Below are positions 38,483-47,218 of a stretch of DNA of 64,000 bases, in pieces. Origin of the DNA: Aliiruegeria haliotis (GTDB taxonomy: Bacteria; Pseudomonadota; Alphaproteobacteria; Rhodobacterales; Rhodobacteraceae); assembly GCF_003003255.1 (NCBI RefSeq), contig NZ_PVTD01000009.1:113744-177743 (forward strand), written 5' to 3'. Position 1 is the first letter of the stretch; every line of letters starts with the position of its first letter. The translations under genes and the position numbers were made by a program. The notes under the pieces are model-generated. The model was not told the origin of the DNA. It worked only from the letters and a program-made list of their open reading frames with translations, and did no database searches.

Positions 38483-39027
38483 TGACGGCGACCGGAGATC
38501 TCGCATTGGCACCCGTCCGCCTTTTCGCCAACTGGCAACTGCTCGCGCGACGCGTGGCAATTGTCACGGCGTTCGGGTGTTTCGGGTCCAATGCGGTGCT
38601 CTGGACGGCCGCCTATCTCGACCGCTCCACGCCGTGGGATGTCTTTGGGCATGGCACAGTACCCTCGCTGATCGTGTTTATCCTCGCTGTCGGCGTCGTG
38701 GCTTCTATTTTCCTCGTTCCCGGCGTGGTACTGGTCGCGACGACGATCATTCACGCCGCGGGCCGCTGGCTGTTGCCGGTGATCGGGCCGGGCTTTGCAA
38801 TGGCGGTCGGTGTGGCAGGTGCCGTGCTCCTGCTGCGCGAGCTTGGGGCGCTGTCGTTTGTTCGTGGCTCCGCGGAGTTGATGTATGCCGCCTCCGGACT
38901 GTCCTGGCCCGGTCTTGGCGTCGGCCTCCTGTCGATGCTGCTAGTCTTTGTCAGGGGGCGCCTGTGGACGCGGCGCCGCGCCTTCAAGACCCAAATACCT
39001 GAACCAACGGAGTTTTCTGGTCAGTGA
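38482..39027 (+). CDS. Uncharacterised membrane protein between dihydropyrimidinase and ABC transporter genes
   Basis: The 181-residue protein has four likely helices (about residues 24-45, 59-86, 89-117 and 133-155) and a basic C-terminal tail [12 protein letters not shown]. It starts on the last base of the hydA stop and its own stop overlaps the ABC ATPase start, so it is translated as part of the operon. No family recognised. It could be an accessory part of the transporter or a pathway exporter; nothing in the sequence decides. Confidence 0.72.
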   Translation: MTATGDLALAPVRLFANWQLLARRVAIVTAFGCFGSNAVLWTAAYLDRSTPWDVFGHGTVPSLIVFILAVGVVASIFLVPGVVLVATTIIHAAGRWLLPVIGPGFAMAVGVAGAVLLLRELGALSFVRGSAELMYAASGLSWPGLGVGLLSMLLVFVRGRLWTRRRAFKTQIPEPTEFSGQ

Positions 39028-39815
39028 ACACCACCTCTCAACCAGTCATCGTTGCCGAAAAGCTCGACCTGACGTTCCAGACGAACGACGGGCCGGTGCA
39101 GGCGCTGCGCGACGTGAACCTGACGATCAACAAGGGGGATTTTGTCTCCTTCATCGGCCCGTCGGGCTGTGGCAAGACCACTTTTCTGCGGGTCGTGGCG
39201 GCGCTGGAACATCCAACGGGTGGCCAGATCAGCGTCAATGGCATGACCCCGGACGAGGCCCGAAGGGCGCGGGCCTATGGCTACGTGTTCCAGGCGGCGG
39301 GGCTGTACCCGTGGCGGACCATCGAGAAGAACATCATGCTTCCCCTTGAAATCATGGGGTATTCTAGTGACGAGCAGGCAGAGCACGTGGATCGCGTTCT
39401 GAAGATGGTGGATCTGGAGGGCTTCGGGAAGAAATACCCCTGGCAATTGTCGGGCGGGATGCAGCAGCGGGCCTCCATCGCCCGTGCGCTGGCCTTCGAT
39501 GCCGGGATCCTGCTCATGGACGAGCCCTTCGGCGCGCTGGACGAGATCGTGCGCGACCATTTGAACGAGCAGCTTCTCGCGCTCTGGGACCGCACAGGCA
39601 TGACTGTCGGCTTTGTCACGCACTCGATCCCGGAAGCGGTCTATCTCTCGACCCGGATCGTGGTGATGTCGCCGCGCCCCGGGCGGATCACGGATGTCAT
39701 CGAGAGCACGCTGCCTCGCGAACGTCCGCTCGATATCCGCGACACTCCGGAGTTCCTCGAAATTGCCCATCGCGTGCGGGAGGGGCTTCGGGCCGGTCAT
39801 GCCTATGACGATTGA
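39024..39815 (+). CDS. ABC transporter ATPase (NitT/TauT/pyrimidine type)
   Basis: This is the energising subunit of an importer similar to nitrate/taurine/thiamine-precursor systems. The 263-residue protein has Walker [10 protein letters not shown] (about residues 46-54), signature [15 protein letters not shown] and Walker [14 protein letters not shown], then switch [16 protein letters not shown]. Its GTG start at 39024 overlaps the previous stop. Placement in a RutR-type cluster suggests uptake of pyrimidines or derivatives, by inference. Confidence 0.92.
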   Translation: MNTTSQPVIVAEKLDLTFQTNDGPVQALRDVNLTINKGDFVSFIGPSGCGKTTFLRVVAALEHPTGGQISVNGMTPDEARRARAYGYVFQAAGLYPWRTIEKNIMLPLEIMGYSSDEQAEHVDRVLKMVDLEGFGKKYPWQLSGGMQQRASIARALAFDAGILLMDEPFGALDEIVRDHLNEQLLALWDRTGMTVGFVTHSIPEAVYLSTRIVVMSPRPGRITDVIESTLPRERPLDIRDTPEFLEIAHRVREGLRAGHAYDD

Positions 39816-39823
39816 GGTGCGCC

Positions 39824-40825
39824 ATGACTGATGCGACCATGACGGCGCCAGCCCGCTCGACAGGGTTCGGGCGCGCGGTTCGCGGCACCTGGAACGCGGT
39901 CTTTCCCGTGGTTGTCGTCGTCTCCGTGATCTTTGCAATCTGGTACGCCGCCTGTGTGCCGATGAACATCAAGGCGGCCCTCGACCAGGCCGAGCGAGAC
40001 GGCGTGATCGTCAACCCCGCGGGCGCGACGGCCCGCGACCGGCGCGACATGAGCGCCATCGGCCTGGCCTTCAAGAACCCCGAACAGGCCGGCGACACAT
40101 TTGTGCAGGAACGGCCCCGCCTTCCGGCACCACATCAGGTGGCGCGTGAACTGTGGAAGACCACCGGCGACATGGTGCTGCGCGGAAAGGCCTTTTCCAA
40201 GCGCTCGCTGCTCTATCATGCCTGGGTCACGCTCTCTGCCACCGTGCTTGGCTTTGCCATGGGGACGGTGGGTGGCGTGGCGCTTGCGGTGGGGATCGTG
40301 CACAGCCGGGTGATGAACATGTCGGTCATGCCCTGGGCGATCGCCAGCCAGACCATCCCTATTCTCGCCATTGCGCCGATGATCATCGTGGTGCTGAATT
40401 CTATCGGCATCACCGGGCTGATCCCGAAGGCAATGATCTCGGCCTACCTGTCCTTCTTTCCGGTGACGGTGGGGATGGTGAAAGGGTTGCGCAGCCCGGA
40501 TGGAATGCAACTCGATCTGCTGAAGACCTATTCGGCGTCGCAGGGCGAAACCTTCTGGAAGCTGCGGCTCCCCTCATCGATGCCGTATTTCTTTACCTCG
40601 ATGAAGATCGGCATGGCGGCATCCCTGGTCGGTGCCATCGTGGGCGAGATGCCGACGGGTGCAGTGGCCGGGCTCGGCGCGCGACTGCTGGCCGGCAGCT
40701 ACTACGGTCAGACGATCCAGATCTGGGCGGCGCTTTTCTCCGCTGCCATTCTGGCGGCTGTGCTGGTGGGCGTGATCGGCGCGTTGCAGCGGATGACACT
40801 GAAAAAGATGGGGATGGTACGGTGA
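39824..40825 (+). CDS. ABC transporter permease, first
   Basis: The 333-residue protein is a BPD-type permease. It has an N-terminal helix (about residues 22-45), then a periplasmic stretch, then five helices from about residue 135. The EAA-like cytoplasmic loop lies near YSASQGETFWKLRLPSSMPYFFTSMKIGM (about residues 230-258). The extra periplasmic region (about 45-125) makes it longer than usual. It starts eight bases after the ATPase. Its stop overlaps the start of a 34-codon ORF that leads to the second permease. Confidence 0.9.
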   Translation: MTDATMTAPARSTGFGRAVRGTWNAVFPVVVVVSVIFAIWYAACVPMNIKAALDQAERDGVIVNPAGATARDRRDMSAIGLAFKNPEQAGDTFVQERPRLPAPHQVARELWKTTGDMVLRGKAFSKRSLLYHAWVTLSATVLGFAMGTVGGVALAVGIVHSRVMNMSVMPWAIASQTIPILAIAPMIIVVLNSIGITGLIPKAMISAYLSFFPVTVGMVKGLRSPDGMQLDLLKTYSASQGETFWKLRLPSSMPYFFTSMKIGMAASLVGAIVGEMPTGAVAGLGARLLAGSYYGQTIQIWAALFSAAILAAVLVGVIGALQRMTLKKMGMVR

Positions 40826-40926
40826 ACGGTCTGAAGAATACCTCAGGGCCGGCGGCCATGTCCCATGGGTCGTGGCGTGCCGCCAACAAGAGGAGGCGGG
40901 GTGCGATCTCCCCGGATTGCGTATGA
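40822..40926 (+). CDS. Candidate 34-residue coupled ORF between two permease genes
   Basis: A GTG at 40822 overlaps the stop of the first permease, and its TGA (40924-40926) overlaps the ATG of the second (40923). The predicted peptide is VNGLKNTSGPAAMSHGSW and then a basic segment RAANKRRRG. Double overlap is the arrangement expected for a translated ORF that couples the flanking genes. Peptide function is unknown, and it may be only a coupling leader. Confidence 0.35.
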   Translation: MNGLKNTSGPAAMSHGSWRAANKRRRGAISPDCV

Positions 40927-41780
40927 ACGAGGGTTGGATCGTAGGGGCTCTCGCGGCGCTGCTGGCGGCGTCGTATGTGAACATCCAGGTGGCGAACAGC
41001 GAGGGGCGGGACCAGGCAATCAGCCGGTTCTTCGTGCCGGTCCTGTTCGGCATTTCGCTGCTGGTGCTGTGGCAGGGGATCGTGCGCGGCTTCAACGTGC
41101 CGGGGGTGATCCTGCCCGCGCCGTCGGACATCTGGGCACGGTTCCTCGCGAGCACGTCGATCCTCTGGCAGGATTTCGTGCAGACCTTCGTGAAAGGGGC
41201 ATTGTCCGGCTACGTGATGGGGGCTTTCGCGGCCTTTGCCACTGCGCTTCTGGTCGATCGCAGCGATTTCCTGCGGCGGGGGATCCTGCCGGTCGGCAAC
41301 TTCATGGCGGCACTTCCGATTGTCGGGATCGCCCCGATCCTGGTGATGTGGTTCGGCTTCGACTGGCAGTCGAAGGCGGCAGTGGTGGTGGTGATGGTCT
41401 TCTTCCCGATCCTGGTGAACACGGTCGAAGGGCTGCGCGCCACCGACATGATGCAGCGGGACCTGATGCAGACCTACGCCGCCAGCTATTGGCAATCGTT
41501 GCTGAAGTTGCGGCTGCCGGCGGCGATGCCCTTCATCTTCAACGGGCTGAAGGTCGCAACGACGCTTGCCTTGATCGGCGCCATCGTTGCCGAGTTCTTT
41601 GGCTCTCCGATCCGCGGCATGGGCTTTCGGATCTCGACCGAGGTCGGCCGGCTTGCGCTGGACATGGTCTGGGCGGAGATCCTGGTGGCGGCCATCGCGG
41701 GCTCGGCGTTCTACGGGGCCGTTGCGCTGCTGGAGAGCTTCGTCACCTTCTGGCACCCCTCGCAAAGGAGGTCCCGTTGA
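40923..41780 (+). CDS. ABC transporter permease, second
   Basis: The 285-residue protein is a second BPD-type permease with about six helices. The cytoplasmic EAA-like loop is near YAASYWQSLLKLRLPAAMPFIFNGLKV (about residues 181-207). Two different permeases suggest a heterodimeric channel with the first one. The ATG at 40923 begins MNEGWIVGALAALL; upstream in-frame residues are inside the 34-codon ORF. It is followed after about 150 bases by the binding protein. Confidence 0.92.
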   Translation: MNEGWIVGALAALLAASYVNIQVANSEGRDQAISRFFVPVLFGISLLVLWQGIVRGFNVPGVILPAPSDIWARFLASTSILWQDFVQTFVKGALSGYVMGAFAAFATALLVDRSDFLRRGILPVGNFMAALPIVGIAPILVMWFGFDWQSKAAVVVVMVFFPILVNTVEGLRATDMMQRDLMQTYAASYWQSLLKLRLPAAMPFIFNGLKVATTLALIGAIVAEFFGSPIRGMGFRISTEVGRLALDMVWAEILVAAIAGSAFYGAVALLESFVTFWHPSQRRSR

Positions 41781-41928
41781 GCGGCACCGCCACAGGGACC
41801 GGCCGGGTCATCGCCCAGCCTCCGCCCGGTGGCAGTTTCATCTCGATGGATGCGCCCGCTTTCGGCTAACATCGCCCTACCAGACAAACCAAACAAACCA
41901 ACAGGAAAGACCAACAGGAGGTATCCCC

Positions 41929-42912
41929 ATGAAGACATTTCTGATCGGCGCCGTTTCGGCGCTTGCCCTGACGTCCGCGGCCCAGGCCGCCGACGACGTC
42001 ACGCTGCAACTCAAGTGGGTCACGCAGGCCCAGTTCGCTGGCTACTACGTGGCCCTCGACCAGGGGTTCTACGAGGAAGAGGGGCTCAACGTCACCATCA
42101 AGCCGGGCGGCCCGGACATCGCGCCCGCGCAGGTCATTGCCGGCGGCGGTGCCGATGTCGTGCTGGACTGGATGCCGTCGGCGCTGGCCTCCCGCGAGAA
42201 GGGCCTGCCGCTGGTGAACATCGCCCAGCCTTTCAAATCGTCTGGCATGATGCTGACCTGCTGGAAGGACACCGGCATCGAGAAGCCGGAGGACCTGAAG
42301 GACAAGACGATCGGCGTCTGGTTCTTCGGCAACGAGTATCCTTTCCTGAGCTGGATGTCCTCGCTTGGCATTCCGACCGACGGCTCCGAGGGCGGTGTGA
42401 CCGTGCTCAAGCAGGGGTTCAACGTCGATCCGCTGCTGCAACGTCAGGCCGACTGCATCTCCACCATGACCTACAACGAGTACTGGCAGGTGCTTGATGC
42501 GGGTGTCACGCCAGAGGAACTGATCACCTTCAAGTACGAGGATCAGGGCGTGGCGACGCTGGAGGACGGTATCTACGTGATGGAAGAAAACCTCGCGGAT
42601 CCGGAGTTCGAGGACAAGATGGTCCGGTTCGTTCGGGCGTCCATGAAGGGCTGGAAATGGGCCGAGGAAAACTCGGATGATGCGGCGATGATTGTCCTCG
42701 ACAACGATGAGACCGGCGCCCAGACCGAGACTCACCAGAAGCGGATGATGGGCGAGATCGCCAAGTTGACGGCGGGGTCGAACGGTGCGCTGGACGAGGC
42801 CGACTACCAAAGGACGGTCGACACCCTGCTGGGTGGCGGCTCCGATCCGGTCATCACCAAGGAGCCGGAAGGCGCCTGGACGCACCAGATCACGGACAAG
42901 GCGCTGAACTGA
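41929..42912 (+). CDS. NMT1/THI5-family ABC transporter substrate-binding protein
   Basis: This is the periplasmic binding protein of the importer. The 327-residue precursor begins with signal peptide MKTFLIGAVSALALTSAAQA (cut near residue 20), then DDVTLQLKWVTQAQFAGYYVALDQGFY, the classic NMT1/THI5 opening, and later FKSSGMMLTCWKDTGI. The family binds pyrimidine-type and other small ligands. The leader before the ATG is rich in A and C with repeated CCAACAGGA and a strong AGGAGG, fitting high expression. A perfect terminator follows. Confidence 0.93.
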   Translation: MKTFLIGAVSALALTSAAQAADDVTLQLKWVTQAQFAGYYVALDQGFYEEEGLNVTIKPGGPDIAPAQVIAGGGADVVLDWMPSALASREKGLPLVNIAQPFKSSGMMLTCWKDTGIEKPEDLKDKTIGVWFFGNEYPFLSWMSSLGIPTDGSEGGVTVLKQGFNVDPLLQRQADCISTMTYNEYWQVLDAGVTPEELITFKYEDQGVATLEDGIYVMEENLADPEFEDKMVRFVRASMKGWKWAEENSDDAAMIVLDNDETGAQTETHQKRMMGEIAKLTAGSNGALDEADYQRTVDTLLGGGSDPVITKEPEGAWTHQITDKALN

Positions 42913-42933
42913 TCACAGCCCCGACCAATGCTG

Positions 42934-42960
42934 ACGCCGCCCCACCAGGGGCGGCGTTTT
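42934..42960 (+). terminator. Terminator of the pyrimidine transporter operon
   Basis: ACGCCGCCCC at 42934-42943 pairs perfectly with GGGGCGGCGT at 42948-42957 around ACCA, and TTTT ends at 42960. A textbook Rho-independent terminator, 21 bases after the binding-protein stop. Confidence 0.9.
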
Positions 42961-43333
42961 CCGTTTCTGACCCGCGCGGGCGGGACAGCAGCAGGGATGC
43001 AAGAGGGCGGCGGCGCGAAAGGGTGAGTTTCCGTTGCAGCGCCGCCGATTGTGCCACCCATCCGTGGCGGCCGTGAAAATCGGCGGGTGTCCGTTGACGA
43101 CATCGGCCAGGCCCGACCGACAGGGCGGGTGTTGTCGCGCTGGCACCGATAGCGCCCGCGTCCGCCATCTGGGAGGGCCGGCGGAGTCGCCCCGAGATCG
43201 CCGTGCCGGATCGGCAACATGTCCCCGCCGCCAAGGGGCCCCGCGCTGGAAGTCCATCGTCGGGGCGGAAACATTCGCCTATCTTGGTTCAGCCCCCGAG
43301 GCGCAATGCTCGGTCAACCAAACGAGGAACGTC
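42961..43333. other. Gene-free gap upstream of the porin gene
   Basis: About 370 bases between the terminator and the porin start. Open frames here are incidental. No recognisable promoter, tRNA or repeat was found by eye. Confidence 0.45.
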
Positions 43334-44464
43334 ATGACGGCCATCCGCGCACATATCCAGATTTCCGCTGGTGCAGTTCTGCTCGCAGCCTCCGCCGCGC
43401 ACGCAGATCCGCTGACCTATGATGATGGCGCCGGCACCAGCATTCGCGGCTATGGCCAGCTCAGCCCGTTCTACGTTCAGTTCAACGACGGCGAGGAGAC
43501 CTACGGAAACCTGACCGACAACTCGCATTCCAATACCCGGGTCGGGTTCTTCGTCGACAATGAACTGGGTGGCGACCAGCTCTTGCGGTTCAATTTCGAG
43601 ACAGCGCTTGGTGCGCCGGCATCGTCCAAGTTCAGCCAAGACGTCGAACCCACCTGGTTCTGGGACAAGACGCGGCTGCGGAAGATCGAGCTTATCTACG
43701 AAGGCAACTTCGGCCGTCTTTCCGTCGGGCAGGGCGAAATGTCGACGGATGGTGCGAGTTCTCCCAACCTTTCGGGTACCACGATCGCCAGTTCCCGCGC
43801 CGTTGGTGACACCGCGGGCGGGTACTTCTTCCGTCTCGACGACGGCACTTTGTCGGATGTGAAGATCTCCCAGTCGCACAGGAAATGGGATGGCTCGCGG
43901 CGCCTGCGCTTGCGCTACGACACGCCAACCTTCGGGGGCAGCTCGGATGGCAAGGGCTTTTACCTGTCCGCAGCCTACGGCAAGGAAGTGCTGGCCGAGA
44001 ACAACGATGACACCTACTACGACGCCGCCATCCGGCTGCAGGACACCTATGGTGACTGGTCGGTCAAGGGCAGCGCCGGGTATGGCTGGATCGAACAGAC
44101 CGACAAGACATCGGAATACTGGAGCGGAGCGATCTCCACGCTGCACCTTCCGACCGGCCTCAACGCGACCATTGCGGGAGGGGGCGATCCAGATGGCGGG
44201 CAGTTCGTGTTCGGCAAGGCAGGCTGGCTCGCCGAGTTGGTTGATCCGGGTAAGACGGCATTTGGCGTCGACTACTACGAGGGCAAGGACACTGTGTACG
44301 CCGGCGCCGAATCCAGCAAATGGGGTGTTCAGGTTGTGCAGAATTTCGACGCACAGAACCTGCAGGTCTACCTCGCCTGGGAAACCTATGATTTTTCCGA
44401 CGATACCGGCAACCGCTACCAAGATGCCTCGGCCACCATGGCCGGCGTTTTCTGGAAGTTCTGA
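43334..44464 (+). CDS. Outer-membrane porin
   Basis: The 376-residue protein is expected to form a beta-barrel pore in the outer membrane. It has signal peptide MTAIRAHIQISAGAVLLAASAAHA (cut near residue 24) and then many alternating strands such as IRGYGQLSPFYVQF, GFFVDNELGG, LYLAWETYDF-like repeats and FGRLSVGQGEMSTDG. The last residues AGVFWKF end in an aromatic residue, the barrel-assembly signal. Nothing indicates substrate choice. Confidence 0.88.
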   Translation: MTAIRAHIQISAGAVLLAASAAHADPLTYDDGAGTSIRGYGQLSPFYVQFNDGEETYGNLTDNSHSNTRVGFFVDNELGGDQLLRFNFETALGAPASSKFSQDVEPTWFWDKTRLRKIELIYEGNFGRLSVGQGEMSTDGASSPNLSGTTIASSRAVGDTAGGYFFRLDDGTLSDVKISQSHRKWDGSRRLRLRYDTPTFGGSSDGKGFYLSAAYGKEVLAENNDDTYYDAAIRLQDTYGDWSVKGSAGYGWIEQTDKTSEYWSGAISTLHLPTGLNATIAGGGDPDGGQFVFGKAGWLAELVDPGKTAFGVDYYEGKDTVYAGAESSKWGVQVVQNFDAQNLQVYLAWETYDFSDDTGNRYQDASATMAGVFWKF

Positions 44465-44568
44465 GCCGCGGCACCCATTGCAGGGCAGTGGCCGGACCGG
44501 TTTCCGGACAGGGCCGCGCCAGCTTCTGTCGGGGCGCGTTCAACAGGATGGGCGGGACCGGCGGCCGA

Positions 44569-45225
44569 TCAGGTTTGCCGGTCCAGCTTATGGGGTTCCG
44601 GCGCCATGATCAGGCGCAGCGTCTCGACCTCCGCAGCGATCTCCGGCGGTTCCGGCCGTGGATTGCGGCGCGGCGCATCGGCTGCCCGATCCACATTGTC
44701 CGAAATCGATGGTGCGGTGCCGCCCGGTTCGCCTGAGGCGGCGCGCGCGCCGTTCCCTTCCGCCTTGTCTGCGCGCCCCTCCGCAGCCTCGATCTCCCGC
44801 TGCTGATCTGCAGCCTGTTCCCGAAGGCGTTGGTTTTCTTCACGCAATTTCTTGATCGTGGCGGTGACCTCCATCGGGATTTCGGCAAACGCCCTGAGCG
44901 GTGGCGCGGGGTTGCTGCGGGGCGCCAGGAGGTCGAACTCGGATGCGGCGCGGGGGCCGCGTTCCGATGGTCGTGCCGGGATCTCCTCCGGATCGGTCGG
45001 CAGCGGTTCGATCCGTGTCACTGCAATCGGCGCGCGAACGGCGTTTGTACCCGTCGGCGAGACACCGGCCTGTTCGGCCTGTCCAGACCGTGTGGGATCC
45101 GCTGCCGGGATGCTGCCCCGCGCAGCTCCGCCATCGGGCGGCGAGCCGGACCCTGTCGTGCCGGGTCCGGGGGAATGTGGGCCGGTCTGCACAAAGGGAA
45201 CCGGACCGTTGCCTACAAGAATCAT
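44569..45225 (-). CDS. Hypothetical Pro/Ala-rich protein with coiled coil
   Basis: The 218-residue protein starts at ATG 45225 with GAGAAGGAG upstream. The first 120 residues are Pro/Gly/Ser/Thr-rich and probably disordered. A strongly charged helix follows (about residues 120-160: TATIKKLREENQRLREQAADQQREIEAAEGRADK), a likely coiled coil. A Pro/Arg-rich tail completes it. No signal peptide or membrane helix is seen. The family is not recognised. Confidence 0.62.
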   Translation of the reverse strand: MILVGNGPVPFVQTGPHSPGPGTTGSGSPPDGGAARGSIPAADPTRSGQAEQAGVSPTGTNAVRAPIAVTRIEPLPTDPEEIPARPSERGPRAASEFDLLAPRSNPAPPLRAFAEIPMEVTATIKKLREENQRLREQAADQQREIEAAEGRADKAEGNGARAASGEPGGTAPSISDNVDRAADAPRRNPRPEPPEIAAEVETLRLIMAPEPHKLDRQT

Positions 45226-45601
45226 TGTCGGCTCCTTCTCAGGAGCCCCCACCCGAAGCGACAGTGGCACCGGGATCTGAACAAGTTGTTAAAGCCTGTG
45301 GAGGCGGGCAGGGGAGGCGATTCCTGCCGCGGGTGCGCCGAGACCGGTGCGGAGAGTGCTGACAATGCGCTGGTCGCAACCGATTCCCGGAGAACCCCGG
45401 ATCGTGGTCACGGCAACATCCACCAAGTGTGTCGCCGCGCGACCAATCCTTGTGGTGGCATTGGTTGCGATCCAATGGCCCCGGGCGGAACGGCCGTCGC
45501 AACACGGGGCGCCGATGAAAACACCCCGCCGGGGTCCCGGCGGGGTGTGGTCCGTTGATCAACGGGCGCGCGGTCCGTCGAACCGGTGGCGCCCATCCGG
45601 A
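45226..45601. other. Gap between coiled-coil gene and livF
   Basis: About 376 bases with no convincing gene. It contains the livF terminator hairpin at 45521-45548 annotated separately. Confidence 0.45.
45521..45548 (-). terminator. Terminator of the liv-type operon
   Basis: ACACCCCGCCGG at 45521-45532 pairs perfectly with CCGGCGGGGTGT at 45537-45548. On the minus strand it lies about 50 bases beyond livF and is followed by TTTTCATC. The stem is strong and the T-run short. Confidence 0.75.
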
Positions 45602-46357
45602 TCAGATCGCGAGATACTCTGCACGCAGTTCTGCGTTCTCAAGCACCTCGGCAGCCGAGCCGTCGAAGACGATGGAGCCGGTGTCGAGGATGACCGCACG
45701 GTCGGCCAGTTCCAATGCCCGGACCGCGTTCTGTTCCACGATCACCGTCGTGATGCCCTGTTCCTTGATGTGGATGAGGGTCTTCTCGATCTCGTCCACG
45801 ATCACCGGGGCAAGCCCTTCGTAGGGCTCGTCCAGCAGCAGGACCTTGATGTCCCGCGCCAGAGCCCGCGCAATGGCCAGCATCTGCTGCTCGCCGCCCG
45901 ACAGGGTGATCCCTTCTTGCTTGCGACGTTCCCCGAGGCGCGGGAAGAGGTCGTAGAGGCGGTCGAGCGTCCAGCCGATGGGCTCGACGATCTGGGCAAG
46001 TTGCAGGTTTTCCTCGACGGTCAGGCCGGGGATGATGGAGCGATCTTCCGGCACCAGCCCGATGCCCGCGACCGCAGCCTGATGGCTCTTCATCGTGTGC
46101 AGGTGCTTGTGGTCCAGCCAGATCTCGCCATGGGTGACCTGCGGGTCGTCCATCCGGGCGATCCCCCTCAGCGTGGTCGTCTTTCCTGCGCCGTTGCGGC
46201 CGAGCAGGGCCAGGATCTCGCCTTCGTGCACGTTGAAGGAGATGCCCTGGATGATGTAGCTCTCGCCGTAGTAGGCATGCATGTCGTAGATCGACAGGAA
46301 GGCCGGCGCGGTGGACGCCATGTTGGCATTCTTGGAAAAGTCCGGTTTGACGTTCAT
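45602..46357 (-). CDS. livF: Branched-chain amino acid type ABC transporter ATPase LivF
   Basis: LivF is one of two ATPases of a HAAT-family importer. The 251-residue protein has Walker A LLGRNGAGKTTTL (about residues 51-63), signature LSGGEQQMLAIARAL, and Walker B VLLLDEPYEGLAPV. The start at 46357 has GGAGG at good spacing; an internal ATG at 46321 is possible. The substrate is unknown: HAAT importers take amino acids, urea, amides or organic acids. Confidence 0.93.
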   Translation of the reverse strand: MNVKPDFSKNANMASTAPAFLSIYDMHAYYGESYIIQGISFNVHEGEILALLGRNGAGKTTTLRGIARMDDPQVTHGEIWLDHKHLHTMKSHQAAVAGIGLVPEDRSIIPGLTVEENLQLAQIVEPIGWTLDRLYDLFPRLGERRKQEGITLSGGEQQMLAIARALARDIKVLLLDEPYEGLAPVIVDEIEKTLIHIKEQGITTVIVEQNAVRALELADRAVILDTGSIVFDGSAAEVLENAELRAEYLAI

Positions 46358-46411
46358 GTCTCAACCTCCGTCGCGGCCGGGAGTCCAGCCGCGATCGCGG
46401 GAGCCTCCGGC

Positions 46412-46439
46412 GGGGATATTTTCAGAAAGATGAAGGGGA
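46412..46439 (+). repeat. Dispersed intergenic element, copy 2
   Basis: GGGGATATTTTCAGAAAGATG then AAGGGGA, in the 92-base gap between livF and livG, closely matches the copy at 36641-36668. It is on the plus strand, antisense to the liv genes. Confidence 0.5.
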
Positions 46440-46449
46440 GGGCGGGGCA

Positions 46450-47205
46450 TCAGGCCGCCTCGCCGAGATAGGCTTCTCGGACCTTCGGGTTGCCACGGAT
46501 GTTTTCCGGGGCGTCCTCGACGAGCGGGGTCCCCTGTGCGAGCACGGTGATCCGATCGGCCAGCGAGAAAACCACGTGCATGTCGTGCTCGATGATGCAG
46601 ATCGTGATGTCGCGCTGCTCCTTGATCTCCTTCAGCAGGTCGATGGTGTTGTTGGTGTCTGCCCGCGCCATCCCGGCGGTGGGCTCGTCCAGCAACAGCA
46701 GGCGCGGTTCCTGCAACAGGCACATGGCCATCTCCAGGCGGCGCTTGTCCCCGCGGGAGAGAGAGGCGGAGTGCATGCCGATCTTGTCCTGCATGTTGAC
46801 CTCTTCGAGCAGTTGCTCGGCGCGCTCGCAGATCTCCTTCTCGTTCAGCACGCTTTCAAAGGCATGCATCCGGAAGCTGCCGTCGCGCTTGGCGAAGGCG
46901 GGGATGACCATGTTTTCGAACACGGTCAGGTCCCCGAAGATCTCCGGTGTCTGGAACACGCGCGAAATCCCCATCTGGTTGATCTCGTAGGGCGTGCGGC
47001 CCAGCACCGACTGACCGTCGAACATGACCGACCCGGTGTCGGGGATCAGCTTGCCGACGAGGCAGTTCAGCAACGTGGACTTGCCTGCCCCGTTGGGGCC
47101 GATGATCGCGTGGACGGTGTTTTCGGCCACGGAGAGGTTCACGTCGCCCAGGGCCTGCAACCCGCCGAAGCGCTTGTTAACCCCTTTGACTTCAAGAATT
47201 CCCAT
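46450..47205 (-). CDS. livG: Branched-chain amino acid type ABC transporter ATPase LivG
   Basis: LivG is the second ATPase. The 251-residue protein has Walker A IIGPNGAGKSTLLN (about residues 34-47), the HAAT-type insertion region with EKEICERAEQLLEEV, signature SRGDKRRLEMAM (SLSRGDK in place of the usual LSGGQ) and Walker B LLLLDEPTAGMARADT. The start follows AGGGAGACC. The altered signature is common in LivG-type proteins. Confidence 0.93.
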   Translation of the reverse strand: MGILEVKGVNKRFGGLQALGDVNLSVAENTVHAIIGPNGAGKSTLLNCLVGKLIPDTGSVMFDGQSVLGRTPYEINQMGISRVFQTPEIFGDLTVFENMVIPAFAKRDGSFRMHAFESVLNEKEICERAEQLLEEVNMQDKIGMHSASLSRGDKRRLEMAMCLLQEPRLLLLDEPTAGMARADTNNTIDLLKEIKEQRDITICIIEHDMHVVFSLADRITVLAQGTPLVEDAPENIRGNPKVREAYLGEAA

Positions 47206-47218
47206 CTTTCAGGTCTCC

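Noticed and set aside
41777..41869. A TTG-initiated 30-codon frame after the second permease
   Set aside because: TTG overlaps the permease stop, but the peptide has no features and the frame ends before the leader of the binding-protein gene. Support is too weak.
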